From Glycomyces sambucus (lineage in GTDB: Bacteria > Actinomycetota > Actinomycetes > Mycobacteriales > Micromonosporaceae): 64,000 nt of DNA. A model generated the notes under the pieces. The model did not search any database and was not told the origin of the DNA. It saw only the letters and a list, made by a program, of their open reading frames with translations. Where the stretch lies: contig NZ_FNGF01000004.1 in NCBI RefSeq assembly GCF_900102815.1, forward strand, positions 124,001 to 188,000, written 5' to 3'. Shown in pieces: positions 16,563 through 26,300 of the stretch (its first letter is position 1; every line of letters begins with the position of its first letter). The position numbers and the translations under genes are program-made.

Positions 16563-17729
16563 CTAGCGGACCAGGGTGCGGATCGCCGCCGCGGCGGCGC
16601 CGCGGGCCCAGTCCTCGAAGGTGTGGGGGCGCACGGCGATCCGGCAGCGGCCGGCCGCGCCGAAGGCGTGCTCGCGGAACGCGGCGTGCAGGGGCGCGTC
16701 GAAGAGGTCGAAGTCCGCGACGCCCTCGCCGCCGATGATGACGAGTTCGGGCCCGGCGAGGTTGACCAGGCTCGCGATCGCGGTGCCGATGACGGCGGCG
16801 GCCTCGCCGAAGGCGCCCGCGGCGGCGGGGTCGCCGTCGTGGGCGAGGCGCGCGGCCTCCTCGATGCCGACGGGGCGGCCGTGGGCCTTGGAGACGGCGT
16901 CGGCGATGGCGGCGGAGGCGGCGACCGCCTCGACGCAGCCGCGGCGCCCGCACGCGCATATCCGGTCGGGCGCGGCGAGCGGCAGGTGGCCGATCTCGCC
17001 CGCGACCCCGTACGCGCCCTCGACGACCTCGCCGTTGACGTGCAGGCCCGAGCCGATGCCGCGGCCGATGGTGACGATCGCGAACGAGTCGGTGCCGAGG
17101 CCGATGCCGAACCAGTGCTCGCCGATCGTCAAGGCGCGCACGTCGTTCTCGACGACCACGGGCGCGTCGAGGCGGGCGTGCAGGCGCTCGCCGAGGTCGA
17201 CGCCGGTCCAGCCCATGAGGCCGGATTCGCGGACGGTCCCGGTGGCGGCCTCCACGTCGCCGGAGACGGCGACGCCGATCCCGGCGACGCGGGCGGCGGC
17301 GGGGCCGAGCGCGGTTTCGAGGGTCGCGATGATCGCGGCGACGGCGTCCACGACGGCGTCGGGGTCGCGGTCGCGGAGGGGGGCGCGCTCGTCGGCGAGG
17401 ACGCCGGTGCGCAGGTCGGTGGCGACCGCGATGACCTCGTCCACGTTGATCTTGACGCCGATCGCGGTGAGCGCGTCGGGGATCACGGCGATGGGGCTGA
17501 CGGGGCGGCCGGGCTGGCCGGCGCGCTGGGTGCCGAGCCGATCGTCCACGAGCCCGGCGGCGACCAGGGGGGTCACGGTCTTGGTGACGGCGGCCTGGGA
17601 GAGGCCGGTGGCCTTGGCGATGCCGATGCGGCTGATCGGCCCGCGGGTGAGGAGCACGGTGAAGACGCGCGCGGCGGCGGCCGACGCGCCTTGGAGCAGT
17701 GCGACCCTCGCCGCGGCCTCGTCGTCCAT
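16563..17729 (-). CDS. ROK-family transcriptional regulator
   Basis: A 388-residue ROK (repressor/ORF/kinase) protein. The N-terminal winged helix (RGPISRIGIAKATGLSQAAVTKTVTPLVAAGLV, about residues 29-62) marks it as a regulator and not a glucokinase. The ROK core has GEIGHLPL and the zinc-binding CACGRRGCVE motif. Its own ribosome site (AGGGAGA) and the hairpin behind the preceding lipoprotein gene suggest a separate transcript. It is the only regulator in the galactoside/fucoside locus and the likely ligand of the AT-rich palindrome at 23465-23493. Confidence 0.88.
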   Translation of the reverse strand: MDDEAAARVALLQGASAAAARVFTVLLTRGPISRIGIAKATGLSQAAVTKTVTPLVAAGLVDDRLGTQRAGQPGRPVSPIAVIPDALTAIGVKINVDEVIAVATDLRTGVLADERAPLRDRDPDAVVDAVAAIIATLETALGPAAARVAGIGVAVSGDVEAATGTVRESGLMGWTGVDLGERLHARLDAPVVVENDVRALTIGEHWFGIGLGTDSFAIVTIGRGIGSGLHVNGEVVEGAYGVAGEIGHLPLAAPDRICACGRRGCVEAVAASAAIADAVSKAHGRPVGIEEAARLAHDGDPAAAGAFGEAAAVIGTAIASLVNLAGPELVIIGGEGVADFDLFDAPLHAAFREHAFGAAGRCRIAVRPHTFEDWARGAAAAAIRTLVR

Positions 17730-17765
17730 GCGTTCTCCCTGTTCGGTTCACATACGGTAGCGGAC

Positions 17766-17798
17766 GGAGAGCGGCGCGGCCGGTCGGCGCCGCCCTCC
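17766..17798 (-). terminator. Terminator at the end of the ABC/GH95 operon
   Basis: A stem with GCGGCGC/GCGCCGC inner arms and GGAG/CTCC outer arms (one mismatch) lies 8 bases past the lipoprotein stop (17806). It separates the importer operon from the ROK gene. Confidence 0.6.
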
Positions 17799-17805
17799 GG
17801 TTTCG

Positions 17806-19140
17806 TTACGGCGCCAGGATGTCCTCGCTGGCGGCGGCCATCTCGGCGAACACGTCCTCGTCGCGCTCGCCGGTGAAGTACGCCTCGAACATCGGCTGGA
17901 TGGTGTCGACGACCTCCTGGCCGTTCACCGTGGGCGGGGCCGGGTACAGCTCGCCGTTGTCGAGGGCCTGCACGAAGCTCGACAGGTCGATGCCCTGCTC
18001 GGCCTGGGCGTCGACGGTGGCCTGGAGCGCCTCGGAGATCGAGGGCAGGAAGGTGCCCTCGACGCCCGCGGCGGTCTGGCAGTCGACGGTGCCCATCCAC
18101 GAGACCCAGTCCCAGGTCTCGTCGGGGTGCGCGGTGCCGGCGAAGATGTTGTTGGCGTTGGAGTTCGAGATCATCATGCGGCCTTCGGGGCCTTCGACGG
18201 TGGGCGCGATGCCGACCGGGACGTCCGGGATCTGGGTGACCGTGGCCGCGTCCCACGTGCCGCCCTGGATCATCGCGACCGAGCCGGAGCCGATCTGCTC
18301 GATGCCGGAGACGGTGAACTGCCCGAAGCCGGGCATGAGGCCGCGGTCGGCGAGACCCCGCACGTAGTCGAGGGTCTGCGCGAACTCGGGGTCGTCGTAG
18401 GGCAGGCGCTCGGGCCAGGCGGCGGCGTCGCCGCCGAGGCGCCAGCCGAGGGTGGAGACGAACGGGTTCCAGGAGGTCTGGCCGTTGAAGTCGCCGGAGG
18501 CGAGGCTGCCGATGCCGTAGACGGCGACGTTGTCGGGGTCGAAGCCGGGCTCGTCGCCGCGCACGCCGTTCTCGTCCACGGTGAGGCGGGAGACGACGTC
18601 GTCGAAGGTGCCGCCGTCCTCGGGGTTCCAGGTCATGGTCCGCACCTGCTCGGCGGTGAGGCCGGCCTCCTCGACCTTGGCCTGGTTGAAGTAGACGGCG
18701 GCGCCGGCCCAGTCGAGGGGGATGCCGTACTGCTTGCCGTCGGTGTACCGCCAGGAGTCGACGCCGACGTCGAAGACCGAGAGGTCGTAGTCGGACTCGG
18801 CGATGAGGTCGTCGAGGGCCATGATCTGGCCCTGCCCGGCGTAGGCGCCCAGGAGCGGGACGCTGTTCTGGAACGCGTCGGGCGCGGTCCCGGCCACGAA
18901 ACCGGCGGTGAGCTTGGTGAAGTAGTCGTCCACGGCGTACTGCGAGATCTCGACCCGCACGCCGGGGTGCGCGTCCTCGAAGCCGGGGACGCACGCCTCG
19001 TAGGAGGCGGCCTGGCGCTCGTCCCAGGTCCACCAGTTCACGGTGACGGTGCCGTCGTCGGACTCCCCCGACGAGCAGGCGGCGAGCCCGGCAGCGAGGG
19101 CGGTGGCGGCCGCGGCGGCCATGATGCGTTGCGTTCTCAT
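17806..19140 (-). CDS. Sugar-binding lipoprotein of the galactoside/fucoside ABC importer
   Basis: A 444-residue family-1 extracellular solute-binding protein. It has a signal peptide with lipobox LAAC (lipidated Cys22), then [28 protein letters not shown], a typical sugar-receptor start. AGAGGAA lies 5 bases before the ATG, which overlaps the GH95 stop as ATGA. It is unusual in being the last gene of its operon, after permease, permease and GH95. It should bind the oligosaccharide whose breakdown involves GH95/GH36/GH27 enzymes. Confidence 0.87.
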   Translation of the reverse strand: MRTQRIMAAAAATALAAGLAACSSGESDDGTVTVNWWTWDERQAASYEACVPGFEDAHPGVRVEISQYAVDDYFTKLTAGFVAGTAPDAFQNSVPLLGAYAGQGQIMALDDLIAESDYDLSVFDVGVDSWRYTDGKQYGIPLDWAGAAVYFNQAKVEEAGLTAEQVRTMTWNPEDGGTFDDVVSRLTVDENGVRGDEPGFDPDNVAVYGIGSLASGDFNGQTSWNPFVSTLGWRLGGDAAAWPERLPYDDPEFAQTLDYVRGLADRGLMPGFGQFTVSGIEQIGSGSVAMIQGGTWDAATVTQIPDVPVGIAPTVEGPEGRMMISNSNANNIFAGTAHPDETWDWVSWMGTVDCQTAAGVEGTFLPSISEALQATVDAQAEQGIDLSSFVQALDNGELYPAPPTVNGQEVVDTIQPMFEAYFTGERDEDVFAEMAAASEDILAP

Positions 19141-21527
19141 TGGTTCCTCTGTTCGGTGCCCGGGGCGGTGCCCCCGGGAGGGGTTGCGGGGATGATCTCG
19201 ACGCGCGCGTGTGCGGGGAGCCGGACCGCTTGGCGCGCATCGCGGTGGCGGACCTCCACGACCCGGTCGGCGCCGGTCGTGTCGGTGAGGGCCGCGGTGG
19301 TCGCCCGCCCGCCGGACCAGGACGCGTCGACGGTGATGCCGCCGCGCGCCCGCAGACCGGTGAACGAGCCGTTCGCCCACGCTCGGGGAAGCGCGGGAAG
19401 GAGGTCGACGGTGCCGGGGCGGCTCTGGAGGAGCATCTCGGCGATGGCGGCGGTGAAGCCGAGGTTTCCGTCGATCTGGAAGGGCGGGTGGGTGCTGAAG
19501 AGGTTCGGCAGGAGGCCGCCCCATTCGGAGCCGTCGACGGGGCCGTGGCGCAGCGCGTCGCCGCTGAACGGCGTGAGCGCTTCGCGCAGGAGCTCGGCGG
19601 CGGTCTCGCCGTCGCGCAGGCGGGCGCGCAGGGCGATCTTCCAGGCCCAGGACCAGCCCATCGCCCCGGGGCCGCGGGCGTCGAGGAAGCGGCGGGCCGC
19701 TTCGGCGAGGTCCGGGGTGGCCTCGGGGGTGACGAGGTCGAGCGGGTGGAGGCCGACGAGCGGCGACAGGTGCCGGTGGGCGGGTTCGTGGTCGGGCACG
19801 TCGGCGGACCATTCGCGCAGGCGCCCGTCGGCGCCGATCCCGACCGGGGCGAGGCGCGCGAGGGCGTCCTCGATCTCGCCGCGGAGCGGGTCGGGGCCGA
19901 GGAGGTCGATGGCGCGCAGCGAGCGTTCGAGCAGCGACCGGATCAGGAACAGGTCCATGGTCGCGGTGAGCCCGAGCGCGGCGGGGCGCCCGTCGGGGCG
20001 CGTGTACTGGTTCTCGGGGGACGTGGAGGGCGAGGTGCCGAGGCCCGCTCCGGTGTCCACGAGCCAGTCGAGGCAGAACGCGGCCGCACCGCGCAGCAGG
20101 GGCCAGATCCGCTCGCGCAGCAGCGCGGTGTCGCCGGAGTACTCGTACCGGTCCCACAGGTTGTGGCAGAGCCAGACGCCGCCGGTCATCCAGATCGCCC
20201 AGCTCGGGGCGCCGTGGCCGTTGCCCACGGGCAGGGCCCAGCCCCACAGGTCGCTGTTGTGGTGGGCGACCCAGCCGCGGGCGCCGTACAGCTCGCGGGC
20301 GGCGGGCTCGCCGTTGCGGGCGATGCGCTCGACCAGGGCGATGAGCGGTTCGAACGGGTCGTCGAGGCCGAGTGCCGGTGCGGCCCAGTAGTTCATCTGG
20401 GTGTTGATGTTGATCGTGTAGTTCGAGGACCACGCGGGCCTGGTCTCGCGGTTCCAGATCCCCTGGAGGTTCGCGGCCGAGCCGCCCTCGCGGGAGGCGG
20501 AGGCGAGGAGGTAGCGGCCCCATTCGGCGGCGGCGGTGGCCTTGAGGGCGTCGTCGGTGCCGTTGAGGAGGTCGCGGTCGACGTCCCAGGTGCCGTCGCG
20601 GCGCCCGCCGATGTCGAAGCGGGCCTTGGTGAGACCGGCCCGGTCGGCGACGTGGTCGCCGAGCGGGTCGGCGGCGGCCAGCGCGGCGCGGGCGCGTCGG
20701 CGGGCCCGGGCGCGGACGGTGGCGCGGTCGACGGCGTCCCAGGCGGCCGCGCGGTTCGCACCGCCCGCGAGCCAGTCCTCGGCGCGGGAGGCGGTGGTCA
20801 GGGCGAGGAGGACGCGGGTGGCGCCACGGACCGCGGTCTCGGTGCGGGCGCCGTCGGTGTCGAAGGCGACCGCTGCGGCGGCGTAGCCGCCGTCGGGGCC
20901 GTAGCGGTGGGCGGGCTCGCCGGGTTCGTGGAGCGGGGCGCCGTCGCAGGGGACGTCGGCCTCGACGGTGAGGAGGCCGTCCGCCGCGTGGCAGGTCATG
21001 CGCAGCGGCGTGGTCAGGGCCAGGTCGAGGTCGATCACGGGCGCGTCGGCGGTGATCTCGACGTACAGGGCCCCGGCGGGCGCGGAGGTCCAGGACCGGC
21101 GGAGGACGGCGGCCCCGCCGACCGTGAACGCCTCTTCGAGGACGGCGCGGTCGAGGTCGAGGACCCGGGCGGGGGTCGCGGCGACCGCGTCGCGGAGGGT
21201 GGCCCGGAGGTCGGCGAGGGGCAGGTACTCCTGCGTGTAGCGGCCCTCGAAGGTGAGGAGGAGGGCTTCGGCGCGGTCGAGGTCCCTGGCGGCGATGGCC
21301 TCGCGGACCTCGGCGAGCCGTTCGGGTCCGGCGCCGCCCTTGCGGAGGCGGTCGAGTTCGCGGGCGGGCCCGTCGGGGAAGCCGGACCAGACGGTGGCGT
21401 CGTTGACCTGGTAGCGGGCGTCGGGCCCGCCGAAGGCCATGGCGCCGATGCGGCCGTTGCCGAGCGGCGTGGCCTCTTCCCAGGCGGCGGCGGGCGCGGC
21501 CCAGGCGAAGCGGAGGGTCCCGGTCAT
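19137..21527 (-). CDS. GH95-family glycoside hydrolase (alpha-L-fucosidase or alpha-L-galactosidase)
   Basis: A 796-residue enzyme of usual GH95 length with no signal peptide, so probably cytoplasmic. Catalytic motifs known from AfcA are recognisable: the two Asn in [11 protein letters not shown] (about residue 372), Glu in [11 protein letters not shown] (about 505) and Asp in [20 protein letters not shown] (about 685). GH95 enzymes release alpha-1,2-linked L-fucose or L-galactose, for example from xyloglucan. It overlaps the upstream permease and the downstream lipoprotein by ATGA at both ends, so hydrolysis is coupled to import. Confidence 0.9.
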   Translation of the reverse strand: MTGTLRFAWAAPAAAWEEATPLGNGRIGAMAFGGPDARYQVNDATVWSGFPDGPARELDRLRKGGAGPERLAEVREAIAARDLDRAEALLLTFEGRYTQEYLPLADLRATLRDAVAATPARVLDLDRAVLEEAFTVGGAAVLRRSWTSAPAGALYVEITADAPVIDLDLALTTPLRMTCHAADGLLTVEADVPCDGAPLHEPGEPAHRYGPDGGYAAAAVAFDTDGARTETAVRGATRVLLALTTASRAEDWLAGGANRAAAWDAVDRATVRARARRRARAALAAADPLGDHVADRAGLTKARFDIGGRRDGTWDVDRDLLNGTDDALKATAAAEWGRYLLASASREGGSAANLQGIWNRETRPAWSSNYTININTQMNYWAAPALGLDDPFEPLIALVERIARNGEPAARELYGARGWVAHHNSDLWGWALPVGNGHGAPSWAIWMTGGVWLCHNLWDRYEYSGDTALLRERIWPLLRGAAAFCLDWLVDTGAGLGTSPSTSPENQYTRPDGRPAALGLTATMDLFLIRSLLERSLRAIDLLGPDPLRGEIEDALARLAPVGIGADGRLREWSADVPDHEPAHRHLSPLVGLHPLDLVTPEATPDLAEAARRFLDARGPGAMGWSWAWKIALRARLRDGETAAELLREALTPFSGDALRHGPVDGSEWGGLLPNLFSTHPPFQIDGNLGFTAAIAEMLLQSRPGTVDLLPALPRAWANGSFTGLRARGGITVDASWSGGRATTAALTDTTGADRVVEVRHRDARQAVRLPAHARVEIIPATPPGGTAPGTEQRNQ

Positions 21528-22408
21528 TTGAGCCCCGTGAAGCCGATGGAGTTGACGATGCGGCGGCCGAACACCATGAACAGCAGGAGCATCGGGAGCG
21601 CGGCGACGAGGGTCGCGGCCATGAGTCCGGCCCAGTCGGGCTGGGACTGCGGCGAGGACTGCTTGAAGACCGCGAGCGCGAGCGTCAGGGGCTGCACGGA
21701 TTCGTCGGTGGTGACCAGGAGCGGCCAGAAGTAGTCGTTCCACATGCCGATGAACCCGAGGATCGACAGGGTGGTGATGGGACCGCTGGTCATCGGGATG
21801 GTGATGCCGAAGAGGATGCGCACGCGGCCGGCGCCGTCGATGAGGGCGGCCTCCTCGGTCTCGGCGGAGAGGCCGAGCATGAACTGGCGCAGGAAGAAGA
21901 TGTTGAAGGCCGAGAACAGGCCGTAGGGCAGGATCATGCCCGCGAAGGTGTTGAGCAGGCCGAGGTCGCGCACGAGCACGAAGTTCGGGAGCAGGGTGAG
22001 GATGCCGGGGACCATGAGCGCGGCCAGGAAGAGGCTGAAGACGAGGTCCCTGCCGCGCCAGTGGAGCCGGGCGAAGGCGTAGGCGGCCAGGAGCGAGAAC
22101 AGGACGATGAGGAAGGTCGAGGCGGTCGCGTAGACGATGGAGTTGACGAGGTACCGGCCGAGGTCGAGGGTGGCGCCGGAGCCGCCTTCGGCGATCGACT
22201 CCTCGGCGGAGGCGAGGCCGAGGACGCGGGCGAAGGGGCCCCAGGTGAAGTCGACCGGGAGCAGCGAGGACGGGTTCCCCAGGAGCGCGTAGTTGTCCGA
22301 GAGGGCGGTGCGCAGGATCCAGTAGAACGGGAAGACCGTGACGACGAGGATGACCGCGAGGTAGATCCAGGCGAGGATCCGGCCCGGGCTGAGTCGGCGG
22401 GTGCGCAT
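21524..22408 (-). CDS. ABC transporter permease, MalG type
   Basis: A 294-residue permease with six hydrophobic segments and an EAA loop ([29 protein letters not shown]) near residue 190. It ends in the usual MalG-type hydrophilic tail ([13 protein letters not shown]). The ATG overlaps the MalF stop (TGATG) and the stop overlaps the GH95 start (ATGA). It is the second channel subunit of the importer fed by the lipoprotein at 17806-19140. Confidence 0.92.
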   Translation of the reverse strand: MRTRRLSPGRILAWIYLAVILVVTVFPFYWILRTALSDNYALLGNPSSLLPVDFTWGPFARVLGLASAEESIAEGGSGATLDLGRYLVNSIVYATASTFLIVLFSLLAAYAFARLHWRGRDLVFSLFLAALMVPGILTLLPNFVLVRDLGLLNTFAGMILPYGLFSAFNIFFLRQFMLGLSAETEEAALIDGAGRVRILFGITIPMTSGPITTLSILGFIGMWNDYFWPLLVTTDESVQPLTLALAVFKQSSPQSQPDWAGLMAATLVAALPMLLLFMVFGRRIVNSIGFTGLK

Positions 22409-23361
22409 CAGGCTTGCTCCGATTCGTTGGCGCGCAGGAGTCGCATCTGCAGGAAGGTGATGGCGATGAGGATCGCGAAGAGCGCCAGCGACATGGCCGA
22501 CGCGTAACCGAAGTCGAACTGGCCGAACGCCTTCGAGTAGATGTACATCTGGAGCACGTTGGAGGCGTTGGCCGGGCCGCCCTTGGTGGTGACCGAGACG
22601 AGGTCGAAGACCTGGAAGGCGCCGATCACGTTGAGCACCAGGACGAGCGCGAGGATGGGCTTGAGCAGGGGCAGCGTGAGCGAGAAGAACATGCGGGTCT
22701 CGCCGGCGCCGTCGATGCGCCCGGCCTCGTAGACCTGCGGCGGGATGGTCTGGAGCCCGGCGAAGAGGATGATCGCGGTGTAGCCGAGGTTCTTCCACAC
22801 GTGGATGAACGCGATGGAGGGGATCGCCCACTCGCGCGAGGTGAGGAACTGGACGCCGTCGCCGCCGAAGGCGTGGACGACGGCGTTGACGATGCCGAGC
22901 TGGGGGTCGAGCATCCAGGACCAGACGGTCGCGGCGACGACGCCGGAGATGAGGAACGGCAGGATGATGAGGCCCCGGATCACGGTGGAGGACGTGAGCC
23001 GGTGGAGGACCGCGGCGGTGGTGACGGCGGCGATGACGGTGAGCCCGACGGCCACGACGACGAAGTAGACGGTGACGCGCAGGGAGTTCCAGAAGACGGG
23101 GTCCCCGGCGAGCTCCTGGAAGTTCGCGAACCCGATCCACTTCGGCGGGGTGAGGACCCGGAACTCGGTGAAGCTGAGGTAGATCCCGCGGAGCGTCGGG
23201 TAGACGGCGAAGACGAGGAACCCGATGAGGGCGGGGGCGATGAGGACCCACGCGAGGGGGCCGTCGCCGCGGTGGGAGGGCGACGCGGGGCGGCGCCGCG
23301 GCGCGCCCGACCCGGTCGAGAGGTCCCGGGCGGGAGCGGGCCCGGAGTTCAAGAGCGTCAT
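22408..23361 (-). CDS. ABC transporter permease, MalF type
   Basis: A 317-residue permease: a basic N-terminal stretch of about 35 residues, then six hydrophobic segments, with the EAA loop [26 protein letters not shown] near residue 220. I chose the ATG at 23361 because AGGAAAG lies 6 bases upstream; an in-frame ATG 14 codons earlier lacks a site. It is the first gene of the importer operon, behind a promoter with a perfect TTGACA. Confidence 0.92.
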   Translation of the reverse strand: MTLLNSGPAPARDLSTGSGAPRRRPASPSHRGDGPLAWVLIAPALIGFLVFAVYPTLRGIYLSFTEFRVLTPPKWIGFANFQELAGDPVFWNSLRVTVYFVVVAVGLTVIAAVTTAAVLHRLTSSTVIRGLIILPFLISGVVAATVWSWMLDPQLGIVNAVVHAFGGDGVQFLTSREWAIPSIAFIHVWKNLGYTAIILFAGLQTIPPQVYEAGRIDGAGETRMFFSLTLPLLKPILALVLVLNVIGAFQVFDLVSVTTKGGPANASNVLQMYIYSKAFGQFDFGYASAMSLALFAILIAITFLQMRLLRANESEQA

Positions 23362-23453
23362 CGATCTTTCCTGTTCCGCGGCCGACCCCCTGGTCAGCCG
23401 CATGTTCTGCGGGTTCTCGTCGGCGGCGCTGCGCGACCCGCTCTTGCGCCGAC

Positions 23454-23483
23454 AGCGTAGACATGATTAATTAACGCTGTCAA
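23454..23483 (-). promoter_or_regulatory. Promoter of the ABC/GH95 operon
   Basis: On the minus strand TTGACA (23483-23478) is followed after 18 bp by TACGCT (23459-23454). This gives a near-consensus vegetative promoter about 90 bases upstream of the permease start. The -35 box and spacer lie inside the AT-rich palindrome. Confidence 0.7.
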
Positions 23484-23493
23484 GTAATTGATC
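23465..23493. promoter_or_regulatory. AT-rich operator between the importer operon and GH36
   Basis: GATTAATTA (23465-23473) and TAATTGATC (23485-23493) form an inverted repeat, 8 of 9 bases matching, around 11 bp. It covers the -35 region of the importer promoter and ends three bases before the GH36 ATG. AT-rich palindromes are typical of ROK/NagC-type operators, so the ROK protein at 16563-17729 is the candidate regulator of both directions. Confidence 0.65.
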
Positions 23494-23496
23494 GTG

Positions 23497-25698
23497 ATGA
23501 AAGTGGGAACCGAGATGGGCCACGGCGAGGACGCCGTCTTCACACTCAGGGCCGCGGGCGCCGCGCTCGTGGTCGACGCGGCCGGGCCGGTCCCCCAGGT
23601 CCTGCACTGGGGCGCCGACCCGGGGCCGGCCGCGGGCCTGCGCGAGACGGCCGCACCGGCGCTGCTCAACAACTCCCCCGACGAGCCGCGGCGGCTCACC
23701 GTCTGGCCGGTCGAGCGCGACGGCTGGTCCGGTACGCCCGCCCAGCGCGGCCACGCCGCCGGGACCGCGACCACCCCGCGGCCCGAGCTCGTCGAGGTCC
23801 AGGCCGTGCCGGGTCGCAGCGGCGGCGGGCGGATCGCGCTGCGCTTCGCCGACCGGGTGAGCGCCCTGCGCGGCGAGATCGTGTTCGCCATGGACGAGTT
23901 CGGGGTCCTCGCGGTCGACCAGTCGGTCACCCGCGACCTCGCGCTCGCCCCGGGGGCGGCCGAGCCGTACACGCTCGACGGCCTGCGGGTCCTCATGCCC
24001 GTGCCCGACCGGGCGGCCGAACTGCTCGACTTCACCGGCAAGTGGTGCCGCGAGCGGGCGCCCCAGCGCGGCCCGCTCCGGTTCGGCACCCACGCCCGGC
24101 GCGCGCACCGGGGCAAGCCCGGCCACGACACGCCGTTCCTCATGGCCCTCGGCACCGACGGGTTCGGCTTCGGCCACGGCGAGCTGTGGACGGTGCACCT
24201 GGCGTGGAGCGGCGAGAGCGAGTACCTCGCCGAGCGCCTGCCCGAGGGCACCGGCCTGTTCGCCGCCGTCCTCGGCGCCGGGGAGCTGCTGCACCCCGGC
24301 GAGGTGCGCCTGGCCGACGGCGAGCGCTACGACGCCCCGACCGCGGTGTTCACGTGGTCGGGCAGCGGGCTCGACGGGATCGCCGACCGCCTCCACCGGC
24401 GCCTGCGCGCCCGGGCCTCGCATCCGGCCGAGCCCCGCCCGCTGGTGCTCAACACCTGGGAGGCCGTCTACTTCGACCACGACATGGACCGGCTCACCGG
24501 GCTCGTCGCCCGCGCCGCGAAGGTGGGGGTCGAGCGGATCGTCCTCGACGACGGCTGGTTCCGGGGCCGCCGCGGCGACCACGCCGGCCTCGGCGACTGG
24601 TACGTGGACGAAGGCGTGTGGCCCGAGGGCCTGCGGCCCCTGGTCGACCTCGTGCGCGGCCACGGCATGGAGTTCGGGCTGTGGTTCGAGCCCGAGATGG
24701 TCAACCTCGACTCCGACCTCGCACGCGCGCATCCGGACTGGGTGCTCGGCCCCGCGCAGGGCCTCGGCCCGGCCGCGCGGCGCCAGTACGTGCTCGACCT
24801 CGCCCGGCCCGAGGCGTACGCGCACGTGCGCGACCGGATCTCGGCGCTGGTCGGCGAGTACGGCATCGACTACCTCAAGTGGGACCACAACCGGGACCTG
24901 CTGGAGGCGGTGAGCCGCCGCGACGGCGCCGAGCGCTCCAGCGTGCGGGCCCAGACCCTCGCGCTCTACCGGCTCCTCGACGAGCTGCGCGCGCTCCATC
25001 CGGGCCTGGAGATCGAGACCTGCTCGGGCGGCGGCGGCCGCATCGACCTGGGCATCCTCGACCGCACCGACCGGCTCTGGGCCTCGGACTGCAACGACCC
25101 GGTCGAACGCGCCCAGATCGAGCGGTGGACGCGGATGCTGGTGCCGCCCGAGCTCATCGGCTCCCACCTCGGGGCCGCCCGCTCGCACACCACCTCGCGG
25201 ACCACCGACCTCGCGTTCCGCCTCGCGGCCTCGCTGACCGCCCACGCGGGCATCGAGATGGACCTCCAGACCGCCTCGGACGAGGAGCTGGAGCGGGTGC
25301 GCGCCTGGGCCGGCATGTACCGCGAGCTGCGACTGCTCATCCATTCAGGACGGATCGTGAACGCCGACCTCGCCGACGACGCGGTGCAGCTCACCGGCAT
25401 CGTCGCACAGGACGGCGCGCACGCCCTCTACACGTGGGCCCGCACCGCCACCTCCCCCGCGGGCCAGACCGGGCGGGTGCGCCTGCCCGGACTCGACCCC
25501 GCCGCCCGCTACCGCATCCGTGTGCGCGGCGACCTCGGCGACCCCAGCCGCCACCAGGGCCGCGACCCCGGGTGGATCGCCGCCGCGGCGGCGGACTGGA
25601 TCGACCTCGACGGCGGCGTCCTCGCCGTCGCCGGCGTCCCGCTCCCCACCCTGAACCCCCAGCAGGCCATGATCTTCGAACTCAGGAGGCTCCCGTGA
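23497..25698 (+). CDS. GH36 alpha-galactosidase
   Basis: A 733-residue GH36 enzyme without signal peptide, so intracellular. The catalytic nucleophile is Asp463 in YLKWDHNRDL and the acid/base is Asp531 in WASDCNDP; ETCSGGGGRIDLGIL and GLWFEPEMVN are also diagnostic. It cleaves terminal alpha-1,6-galactose from raffinose-type or galactomannan oligosaccharides. The start is uncertain (TTG 23488, ATG 23497 or ATG 23515); the operator ends just before 23497, suggesting a leaderless or short-leader message. The next gene overlaps by GTGA. Confidence 0.92.
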   Translation: MKVGTEMGHGEDAVFTLRAAGAALVVDAAGPVPQVLHWGADPGPAAGLRETAAPALLNNSPDEPRRLTVWPVERDGWSGTPAQRGHAAGTATTPRPELVEVQAVPGRSGGGRIALRFADRVSALRGEIVFAMDEFGVLAVDQSVTRDLALAPGAAEPYTLDGLRVLMPVPDRAAELLDFTGKWCRERAPQRGPLRFGTHARRAHRGKPGHDTPFLMALGTDGFGFGHGELWTVHLAWSGESEYLAERLPEGTGLFAAVLGAGELLHPGEVRLADGERYDAPTAVFTWSGSGLDGIADRLHRRLRARASHPAEPRPLVLNTWEAVYFDHDMDRLTGLVARAAKVGVERIVLDDGWFRGRRGDHAGLGDWYVDEGVWPEGLRPLVDLVRGHGMEFGLWFEPEMVNLDSDLARAHPDWVLGPAQGLGPAARRQYVLDLARPEAYAHVRDRISALVGEYGIDYLKWDHNRDLLEAVSRRDGAERSSVRAQTLALYRLLDELRALHPGLEIETCSGGGGRIDLGILDRTDRLWASDCNDPVERAQIERWTRMLVPPELIGSHLGAARSHTTSRTTDLAFRLAASLTAHAGIEMDLQTASDEELERVRAWAGMYRELRLLIHSGRIVNADLADDAVQLTGIVAQDGAHALYTWARTATSPAGQTGRVRLPGLDPAARYRIRVRGDLGDPSRHQGRDPGWIAAAAADWIDLDGGVLAVAGVPLPTLNPQQAMIFELRRLP

Positions 25699-26300
25699 GC
25701 ACCGCACCGCTCGTCCTCTTCACCGGCGACAGCATCACCGACTGCGACCGCCGCACCGACCCCGAGGGCCTGGGCGACGGCTACGTCCGCGTCCTCGCCC
25801 CGGTCCTCGCCGCCGAGGGCTTCCGGGTCCTCAACCGCGGCGTCTCCGGCGACAGCGCGAACGACATGACCAGGCGCTGGGAGGCCGACGCCGTCGCCGA
25901 GGCGCCCGACGTCGTCAGCATCCTCGTAGGCATCAACGAGGTCTGGCGGCCGCACAACGGCGGCGCGCACACCCCGACCGCCGACTACGAGGCCGACTAC
26001 CGGCACCTCCTTGAACGGCTCCCGAATGCGCGCTTCGTGTTCATCGAGCCGTTCCTGCTGCCCGCCGACGAGGACCAGCGGACCTGGCGCGGGGACCTGG
26101 AGGACAAGATCGCGGTCGTGCGGCGCCTCGCCGCCGAGCACGGCGCCCCGCTCCTGCCCGCCGACGCGGCCCTGAACGCCCTCGGCGACGCCGCCGCGCT
26201 CGCCCCCGACGGCGTGCACCCGAACGCGAACGGCCACACCGCTCTCGCGAACCTGTGGCTCGCCGAGACCGCCGCGCTGCGCGAGGAGCTGGCCCCGTGA
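25695..26300 (+). CDS. SGNH/GDSL-family esterase
   Basis: A 201-residue SGNH hydrolase with all blocks: GDSIT (block I, Ser about residue 12), GVSGDSAND (block II Gly), GINEV in place of GxND (block III) and DGVHPNANGH (block V Asp-His). There is no signal peptide. It overlaps both neighbours by GTGA, between GH36 and the enolase-superfamily enzyme, so it probably deacetylates the imported oligosaccharide. Acetylated plant hemicellulose fragments are the likely substrate type. Confidence 0.87.
   Translation: MSTAPLVLFTGDSITDCDRRTDPEGLGDGYVRVLAPVLAAEGFRVLNRGVSGDSANDMTRRWEADAVAEAPDVVSILVGINEVWRPHNGGAHTPTADYEADYRHLLERLPNARFVFIEPFLLPADEDQRTWRGDLEDKIAVVRRLAAEHGAPLLPADAALNALGDAAALAPDGVHPNANGHTALANLWLAETAALREELAP

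Noticed and set aside
19140..21734. An 864-codon plus-strand open frame opposite GH95
   Set aside because: Shadow frame; the GH95 catalytic motifs and ATGA couplings are on the minus strand.
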